Below, one piece after another: positions 7,299 to 11,594 of a DNA stretch of 11,594 bases. This DNA is from Ruminococcaceae bacterium UBA1236 (GTDB lineage: Bacteria; Bacillota; Clostridia; Oscillospirales; Acutalibacteraceae): the NCBI GenBank assembly GCA_002309055.1, contig DBWO01000055.1, forward strand, positions 84,812 through 96,405, read 5' to 3'. The notes under the pieces are model-generated. The model was not told the origin of the DNA and ran no database searches. It saw only the letters and a list, made by a program, of their open reading frames with translations. A program made the position numbers and the translations under genes. Within the stretch, counting starts at the first letter, position 1. Each line of letters starts with the position of its first letter.

Positions 7299-8738
7299 TT
7301 ACTGCGCCGCCTGCATTCTGTTGACAAGGCGGCTGAATTCATCCGCGAGCACACCCTGAGTGCTTTCGCCCATTGAGTTGGTTTCGTGATAATGATTAAG
7401 CCCGTTTTTGTCCTTGACACCGTTTAAGAACGGCTGTGTGGGGTTGAGAATGAAATCATTGGGCGGCACAACATAGCCCGTCATATCGTTGCTGTTGCCT
7501 ACGGCTATTATTTCGCTGTCGCCGCAGATTTCACAAAGCGGCGTTGGATTTATTTCAGCACCCTTGCCCGTGGGTGCTGTATCGGCATCCATATAGGAGC
7601 CGTAAACTGTTGAAACAAAGCTCTCGCCCGGGAGAATCACGAATTTCTGCGAGCCGATTGTCATATAAGTCATCTCGGATTTTGTGGCAACGCCCGTTAA
7701 GCTCGTTTTGCTCGGATAGGCCTTGAAACTCATTGTGTGGATAATGGCGAGCAGAGTGAGCACATAGTTGTCAACAGGCATATAGAAGGTCTGCTGAACA
7801 TATTTTATCTCGGGCTCAAGTTCCTTTTCATCCGTTATTTCAAAGGATTTCTCGGCAATCATCTTGCCCTGAAGCTTAACGCACTCAAGCCTGTCTTCCG
7901 CCTGCTCCGCTACATCCATGCCGCCTATCGCGCCGATTGTGAAGAGCACATCCGCGCCCTTCTGCTCCTTGATGATTTCCCGCATAAAGTAGGGATATTC
8001 GCCGCTGAGCATTCTGTTGCCGCCGCCGAGCGAATTGGGATGGCCGCCGAAATTCATAAGCCAGATTTCGGGCGAGCCGTCATCGGGGGCAAAGCGGAGC
8101 CTTGTGAGAAACTCGTGCTTGTCGATAAAACCTCTCTTGGTGAAAAGGCCGTCTTTTATCTCAATTCTGCCGTCATAAAGCTTTCCGCTTCTGCGGGCGA
8201 GGAACGCCTCCTCGGACACCTTGACGCAGTTTGACATAAGGGTTTCCATATACTCTGCGTCTTTGCCGTTGAGAGGCACGCTCGCTATGGGTTTGCCCCA
8301 GTAGCCGAGAGTATCAATGCCCGAATGGCTGTGCGTGACGCTCATATTGATGAGCTTGCATCCCTTAATAACATCCGAGGCGAGGATGCGCTGACGAATC
8401 TGCTCAACCTCAATGCGCGTAAGGCCGATGATATCCGCGCTGAGCCAAAGCATACCCTCGTCGTTTCCGCAATCCGTCCAGACGGCGCTGACGTAAACGG
8501 GCGAGATTATGCCTTCCATTTTGTGGCCCGAGCCGTGACCCGCAATCCAGAATGTTCTGCCGCTTTCAACATTGGGCATTATCTCCGCGGTTGAAAAGCC
8601 CATTCTGAAGCCGCTGCCTTTAATGGTGCAGACGGGCTCCTCGGGTATAGCGGGGGCTTCCTGCTTCTTTGAAACCTTTTTTGCGTAATGGTGGTCTATG
8701 CCGATTATGCCTTTCATTACCAAATCAAGTATATCCAT
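7299..8738 (-). CDS. Neutral/alkaline ceramidase-like metal-dependent amidohydrolase, apparently cytoplasmic
   Basis: The 479-residue protein resembles the catalytic domain of neutral ceramidases, zinc amidases that cut N-acyl sphingoid bases. Matching landmarks in order are THSHSG (135-140, zinc histidine and neighbour), FGGHPNS with H233, ILPGESF with E372 (the LPGE ligand motif of the family), GNSNDMTGYVVPP (414-426) and HYHETNS with Y450, which fits the family's metal-binding tyrosine. The C-terminal Ig-like domain of classical ceramidases is missing, and so is a signal peptide: the N-terminus is short and charged (MDILDLVMKG...). The product is therefore expected in the cytoplasm, unlike secreted bacterial ceramidases, and its true substrate is open: a different N-acyl amide is as likely as ceramide. 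GAGGAG precedes the ATG at 8738, 21 bases after the SecB-like gene, as the last gene of a three-gene operon. Assignment to the family is fairly firm; function is inferred. Confidence 0.78.
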   Translation of the reverse strand: MDILDLVMKGIIGIDHHYAKKVSKKQEAPAIPEEPVCTIKGSGFRMGFSTAEIMPNVESGRTFWIAGHGSGHKMEGIISPVYVSAVWTDCGNDEGMLWLSADIIGLTRIEVEQIRQRILASDVIKGCKLINMSVTHSHSGIDTLGYWGKPIASVPLNGKDAEYMETLMSNCVKVSEEAFLARRSGKLYDGRIEIKDGLFTKRGFIDKHEFLTRLRFAPDDGSPEIWLMNFGGHPNSLGGGNRMLSGEYPYFMREIIKEQKGADVLFTIGAIGGMDVAEQAEDRLECVKLQGKMIAEKSFEITDEKELEPEIKYVQQTFYMPVDNYVLTLLAIIHTMSFKAYPSKTSLTGVATKSEMTYMTIGSQKFVILPGESFVSTVYGSYMDADTAPTGKGAEINPTPLCEICGDSEIIAVGNSNDMTGYVVPPNDFILNPTQPFLNGVKDKNGLNHYHETNSMGESTQGVLADEFSRLVNRMQAAQ

Positions 8739-8759
8739 TTTTATCTCCTCTGAAAAAAC

Positions 8760-9149
8760 TCAGACATTCTTTTCAAATCTGTAAATGCTCTGACCTTCAA
8801 TATCAAACGGGGGCAGAATAATCGGGGGTACGCCCGCGTTTGAAGAAACGGTGATGATTATGCTCTTGCAAAGAGGATAAAGCTCTTTGAAGGTGGCAAC
8901 GTGAATAATCTCTTTTTCCTTTGATGTGTCATATTCAAAAAAGCCGTTTATAACCATTTTTACGCAGAATTTTTCCGGCGCTTCTTTGTCGGACGCTTCA
9001 ACGGAAAGCTCGCCCACACAGATGTTGCCTCCGCTGTATTTCACGTTGTATGTGAGCTTGTTTGTGAACTGAATTTTGGTGCCTTCGTTATACTTGTTGA
9101 CAAAGCTCAGTTCACTGACCTTGTAGCCCTTCATTGTGACATTAGTCAT
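8760..9149 (-). CDS. Small SecB-like protein-export chaperone family member
   Basis: This 129-residue soluble protein has no signal peptide or membrane segment. Its pattern fits the SecB-like fold: beta-strands rich in polar residues (VSELSFVNK, FTNKLTYNVKY, CVKMVINGFFEYD), then a helix (FKELYPLCKSIIITVSSNAG, 87-106) and the closing VPPIILPPFDIE (107-118). The last part resembles the SecB C-terminal helix and its Pro-rich loop. SecB holds exported preproteins unfolded for SecA; in Gram-positive bacteria SecB-like proteins are less studied and some act with toxin-antitoxin pairs, but none is adjacent here. The ATG at 9149 overlaps the prolyl isomerase stop by one base (TAATG), and GGAGG at 9157-9161 lies inside that gene. 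Translation is probably coupled. Family membership is inferred from motif shape and has not been tested against a profile. Confidence 0.68.
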   Translation of the reverse strand: MTNVTMKGYKVSELSFVNKYNEGTKIQFTNKLTYNVKYSGGNICVGELSVEASDKEAPEKFCVKMVINGFFEYDTSKEKEIIHVATFKELYPLCKSIIITVSSNAGVPPIILPPFDIEGQSIYRFEKNV

Positions 9150-9760
9150 TACAGAACCTCCGCTTTTTCGATTATGATGGGTGTAACGGGCGAAGAAAGC
9201 TGTTTATCCGCGCCGACAGTTCTCTCAATTTCGAGGAAGGAATCGATTGTTTCCATACCGTCAATAACTCTGCCGAACGCAGCGTACTCGCCGTCAAGAT
9301 AATCCACGGTATCATAGCAGATAAAGAACTGATTTGATGCGGAGTTATAGTCACCGGGAATACGCGCCATTGAAATAACGCCTCTCTCGTGCTTGAGAGT
9401 ATTCTGGGTAAATCCGTTATTGGGCATCTCACCCTTTATTTTCTGCGATGTTTTCTGAGTGCCGTCGGGCAGGAAAGCGCCGCCCTGCGCCATAAAGCCG
9501 TTAATAACCCTGTGGAATATGGTGCCGTTATATTCGCCTGCTTTGACAAGAGCGAGGAAATTGACAACCGTTTCGGGAGCGTAGTTGGGATAGAGCTCAA
9601 GAGTGAAGGTCTGACCGCCTTCCATTGTAAATTTCACAAGCACGGTACCGCCGTCGGCGGGGATATCTTCTTTTTCTTTGCTCTGCGTATTACCGCCGCA
9701 GGATGCGAAAGCGAAAAGGACAAGAGCAAGAGCAAGTACTATTGATATGATTCTTTTCAT
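9149..9760 (-). CDS. Cyclophilin-type peptidyl-prolyl isomerase lipoprotein
   Basis: The 203-residue product has a lipoprotein-type leader (MKRIISIV..., hydrophobic core, lipobox-like FASC with C21), so it should be lipid-anchored outside the membrane. Residues about 40-200 form a cyclophilin domain that isomerises X-Pro bonds. Active-site residues are present: F82-H83-R84, F89-M90, Q92 (FHRVINGFMAQGG), MAR (131-133), and Q144-F145-F146. The tryptophan that in human CypA helps bind cyclosporin (W121) is replaced by Tyr (Y154 in YLDGEY), common in bacterial forms. The -3 lipobox residue is Phe rather than the usual Leu. AAGGAG lies seven bases before ATG at 9760. It opens an operon with the SecB-like and ceramidase-like genes, and its place suggests a role in folding exported proteins. 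Confidence 0.93.
   Translation of the reverse strand: MKRIISIVLALALVLFAFASCGGNTQSKEKEDIPADGGTVLVKFTMEGGQTFTLELYPNYAPETVVNFLALVKAGEYNGTIFHRVINGFMAQGGAFLPDGTQKTSQKIKGEMPNNGFTQNTLKHERGVISMARIPGDYNSASNQFFICYDTVDYLDGEYAAFGRVIDGMETIDSFLEIERTVGADKQLSSPVTPIIIEKAEVL
9157..9161 (-). promoter_or_regulatory. Shine-Dalgarno of the SecB-like gene within the isomerase gene
   Basis: The minus strand reads GGAGG, seven bases, then ATG, where the first bases of the start overlap the upstream TAA. It supports the 9149 start and coupled translation. Confidence 0.8.
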
Positions 9761-9793
9761 GGTGATTCTCCTTAGCGAATGGTTTACCTTTAA

Positions 9794-9822
9794 ATACTAT
9801 ACCTTTTTTACAAATAAGTCAA
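9794..9822 (-). promoter_or_regulatory. Promoter of the isomerase/SecB-like/ceramidase-like operon
   Basis: The minus strand has TTGACT (9822-9817), 17 bases, and TAGTAT (9799-9794), close to the vegetative consensus. RNA would start near 9787, about 27 bases before the ATG. It follows directly after the dnaJ terminator. Confidence 0.75.
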
Positions 9823-9836
9823 CATAAAGGATAAAC

Positions 9837-9862
9837 AAAGAGCCGTCCGGGAACGGCTCTTT
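9837..9862 (-). terminator. Intrinsic terminator of dnaJ
   Basis: A perfect 10-bp stem (9853-9862 with 9837-9846, loop of six) follows the dnaJ stop by four bases. The downstream tract on the minus strand (TTTGTTTATCC) is only moderately U-rich, so some readthrough into the next operon is possible. Confidence 0.75.
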
Positions 9863-9866
9863 CGGG

Positions 9867-11015
9867 TTAATTCTTGAATTTATCGGTGAACTTGGTTTTT
9901 TTGGACTTGACGGGAGCGCCGCGCTTAACGCCGAGCTCTTTTTCAAGCTCCGTTATAAGCTCTCTCTGCCTTTCGTTAAGCTGAGTGGGCACATCGACTA
10001 TGATATGCACTATCTGGTCGCCGCGCGTTTTGCCGTTAAGCACCTGAATACCCTTGCCCTTGAGTTTGAAATCATCGCCGGACTGTGTGCCCGCCGGGAT
10101 ATCGATGAGAACGTCATTATCAAGGGTGGGAATTCTTATCTTGTCACCGAGCGCCGCCTGAGTAAAGGAAATGTGCTGCTCAAGATACACGTTGTAGCCG
10201 TCCCTTGCAAAATCGGGGTGAGGTCTTACAAATACCGCAACCCTGAGATCGCCCGCGGGGCCGCCGTTTGCGCCCGCGTTACCCGCGCCGCTCACGGCAA
10301 ACACCTGACGGTTGTCGATACCTGCCGGCACATTAATCTCAACGCCTGTGCGCTTTGAAACTCTGCCCTGTCCGCGGCACTTGGAGCACGGGGTGTCTAT
10401 AATTGTGCCCTTGCCTTCGCACTTCTGGCATGCTCTTTGAGTCTGAATTTTGCCGAAAAGCGAATTCTGAGTAACGGAAACAAATCCTTTGCCCTGGCAG
10501 TCCGGGCAGGTGTGACGGCCCGTCCCGGGAGCCGCTCCGCTGCCGTGGCAGTCGGGGCAGGTCTCAACCCTGTTCACATCAACGGTACGCTTGCAGCCCT
10601 TTGCCGCCTCTTCAAAAGAAATGGTGATTTTGGTCTGGATATCCTCGCCTCTGCGCGGAGCGTTGGGATTGCTTCTCTGAGAGCCGAATCCTCCGAAACC
10701 GCCGCCGAAAAACGAGCCGAAAATATCACCGAGGTCAACATCAAAGCCGCCCGCGCCGAATCCGCCTTCGCCTGCGCCGTAATTCGGGTCAACTCCCGCG
10801 TGACCGAAACGGTCATAACGCGCTTTCTTCTCGCTGTCTGAAAGCACTTCGTACGCTTCGTTAACCTCTTTGAATTTGGCTTCGGCTTCGGCGTTGCCCG
10901 GGTTCAGATCGGGATGGTATTTTTTCGCCATCTGCCTGTATGCTTTTTTTATTTCATCATCGGATGCTCCCTTGCTTAAGCCGAGCACCTCGTAATAATC
11001 TCTCTTATTCTCCAA
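9867..11015 (-). CDS. dnaJ: Molecular chaperone DnaJ (Hsp40), TTG start
   Basis: This 382-residue protein is a full-length type I DnaJ, the co-chaperone that delivers substrates to DnaK and stimulates its ATPase. Domains in order: J domain (about 5-70) with HPD at 34-36; Gly/Phe-rich linker (about 71-118); four zinc-binding CxxCxGxG repeats at 153-160, 170-177, 196-203 and 210-217; then the C-terminal substrate-binding domains to about 345 and a lysine-rich end. The length matches the family. The start codon is TTG at 11015 (TTG GAG AAT AAG AGA), preceded by GGAG seven bases away; no in-frame ATG lies closer than residue 29, which would cut into the J domain. It follows dnaK with an 84-base gap holding a hairpin and no obvious promoter, so it probably shares the dnaK transcript. 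The assignment is secure. Confidence 0.98.
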   Translation of the reverse strand: MENKRDYYEVLGLSKGASDDEIKKAYRQMAKKYHPDLNPGNAEAEAKFKEVNEAYEVLSDSEKKARYDRFGHAGVDPNYGAGEGGFGAGGFDVDLGDIFGSFFGGGFGGFGSQRSNPNAPRRGEDIQTKITISFEEAAKGCKRTVDVNRVETCPDCHGSGAAPGTGRHTCPDCQGKGFVSVTQNSLFGKIQTQRACQKCEGKGTIIDTPCSKCRGQGRVSKRTGVEINVPAGIDNRQVFAVSGAGNAGANGGPAGDLRVAVFVRPHPDFARDGYNVYLEQHISFTQAALGDKIRIPTLDNDVLIDIPAGTQSGDDFKLKGKGIQVLNGKTRGDQIVHIIVDVPTQLNERQRELITELEKELGVKRGAPVKSKKTKFTDKFKN

Positions 11016-11033
11016 AGGAATTCTCCTAACTCA

Positions 11034-11098
11034 ATACGGAAGAGCTGCCGCATAAAGCTTTTGTTTATGCGGCATTTCTCTTGGAATCTTTACCGTAT
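11034..11098 (-). other. Long imperfect stem-loop between dnaK and dnaJ
   Basis: Three nested pairing blocks fold the whole intergenic region: TGCCGCATAAA (11046-11056) with its complement 11064-11074; AAGAG (11040-11044) with CTCTT (11078-11082); and ATACGG (11034-11039) with CCGTAT (11093-11098). In the minus-strand transcript no U run follows the stem, so it is not a standard terminator. It could be an RNA-processing or stabilising element that sets dnaK over dnaJ levels. Confidence 0.65.
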
Positions 11099-11099
11099 A

Positions 11100-11594
11100 T
11101 TACTGGTTGTCGGCGTCCGTGAAATCGGTGTATCCTTCGTCCGCGCCGGGTGCCTGACCGAAATCGGGCTGGCCTTCTGCGCCGCCTGCCGCCTGATACA
11201 TCTTTGCGCTGACCTCATAGAACTTGGAGGTAAGCTCGTCCTTTGCGGACTTAATGGCGTCGATATTATCGCCCTTGATGGCCTCTTTAAGAGCCTCAAC
11301 CTTTTCGTTCAGAGCGGTCTTATCCGCCTCATCAAACTTGTCGCCGTTTTCGCTCAGAAGCTTCTCTGTCTGGTAAACCATCTGATCCGCTTCGTTGCGC
11401 GTGTCAACATCCTCACGGCGTTTCTTGTCTTCCTCAGCGAATTTCTCCGCCTCGGCAACCGCCTTGTCGATATCTTCCTTGCTCATATTCGAGGAAGCGG
11501 TGATGGAGATAGACTGCTCTTTCTGTGTGCCGAGATCCTTTGCCGAAACGTGAACTATACCGTTTGCGTCGATATCGAATGTAACCTCAATCTG
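11100..11594 (-). CDS. dnaK: Molecular chaperone DnaK (Hsp70), C-terminal part (cut by window edge)
   Basis: Only the last 164 residues are inside the window. They cover the end of the substrate-binding domain (QIEVTFDIDANGIVHVSAKD at the edge, then ITASSNMSKEDID) and the helical lid (from about residue 35 of the fragment to 135), rich in Lys, Glu and Ala. A Gly-rich tail follows. DnaK uses ATP to bind and release unfolded segments, together with DnaJ and GrpE. The sequence ends TDADNQ rather than the acidic EEVD-like ending common in other DnaK proteins. The gene order dnaK then dnaJ is usual for Firmicutes; hrcA and grpE would be expected further right, beyond the window. Confidence 0.97.
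   Translation of the reverse strand, partial: QIEVTFDIDANGIVHVSAKDLGTQKEQSISITASSNMSKEDIDKAVAEAEKFAEEDKKRREDVDTRNEADQMVYQTEKLLSENGDKFDEADKTALNEKVEALKEAIKGDNIDAIKSAKDELTSKFYEVSAKMYQAAGGAEGQPDFGQAPGADEGYTDFTDADNQ

Noticed and set aside
7737..8234. Long plus-strand open frame inside the ceramidase-like gene
   Set aside because: It lies fully antisense to a gene with conserved motifs, so it is treated as a shadow frame.
11046..11074. Terminator between dnaK and dnaJ
   Set aside because: The stem is strong but no U run follows on the transcribed (minus) strand, so ordinary termination is unlikely.
1..11594. CIRCE element, riboswitch, CRISPR, tRNA or insertion sequence
   Set aside because: I looked for these by eye on both strands and saw no supporting pattern; any CIRCE would be expected upstream of hrcA or grpE, beyond the right edge.

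Overview
The window looks like chromosomal core sequence from a low-to-mid GC Firmicute, most likely a gut-type clostridium of the Ruminococcaceae/Oscillospiraceae kind. This is inferred from strong GGAGG ribosome binding sites, Gram-positive type signal peptides, an RNase J plus GdpP pair, a dnaK-dnaJ gene order, and a secreted protein with a DUF6273-like domain and InlB B-repeats. Assignment to a genus is not possible from the sequence alone. I see no rRNA, tRNA, CRISPR array, insertion sequence, prophage or plasmid marker.

Layout from left to right. At 1-877 (minus) lies the N-terminal part of a GdpP-type cyclic-di-AMP phosphodiesterase, cut by the window edge. Its start codon directly abuts the stop of ribonuclease J (878-2791, minus), and both are probably transcribed from a consensus promoter at 2899-2927. 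A secreted family 5 glycoside hydrolase (2979-4247, minus) ends at a UUCG-loop terminator. It is transcribed divergently from a 946-residue secreted repeat protein (4382-7222, plus), with two well-formed promoters back to back between them. A 12-bp stem terminator at 7248-7277 serves this gene and the operon that arrives from the other side.

That operon (9760 down to 7299, minus) has its own promoter and three tightly packed genes: a cyclophilin-type prolyl isomerase lipoprotein, a small SecB-like protein, and a cytoplasmic protein related to neutral ceramidases. The last part of the window is the chaperone locus: dnaJ (9867-11015, TTG start) preceded by the 3' end of dnaK (11100-11594). A long imperfect hairpin fills the gap between them.

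Functionally the window combines RNA decay and c-di-AMP turnover, extracellular glucan hydrolysis and surface display, export/folding factors, and the Hsp70 system. The parts most worth a second look are the isomerase/SecB-like/ceramidase-like operon, and the short hydrophobic-basic tail at the end of the repeat protein. No clearly unprecedented multi-gene system is evident; most genes fall in known families.
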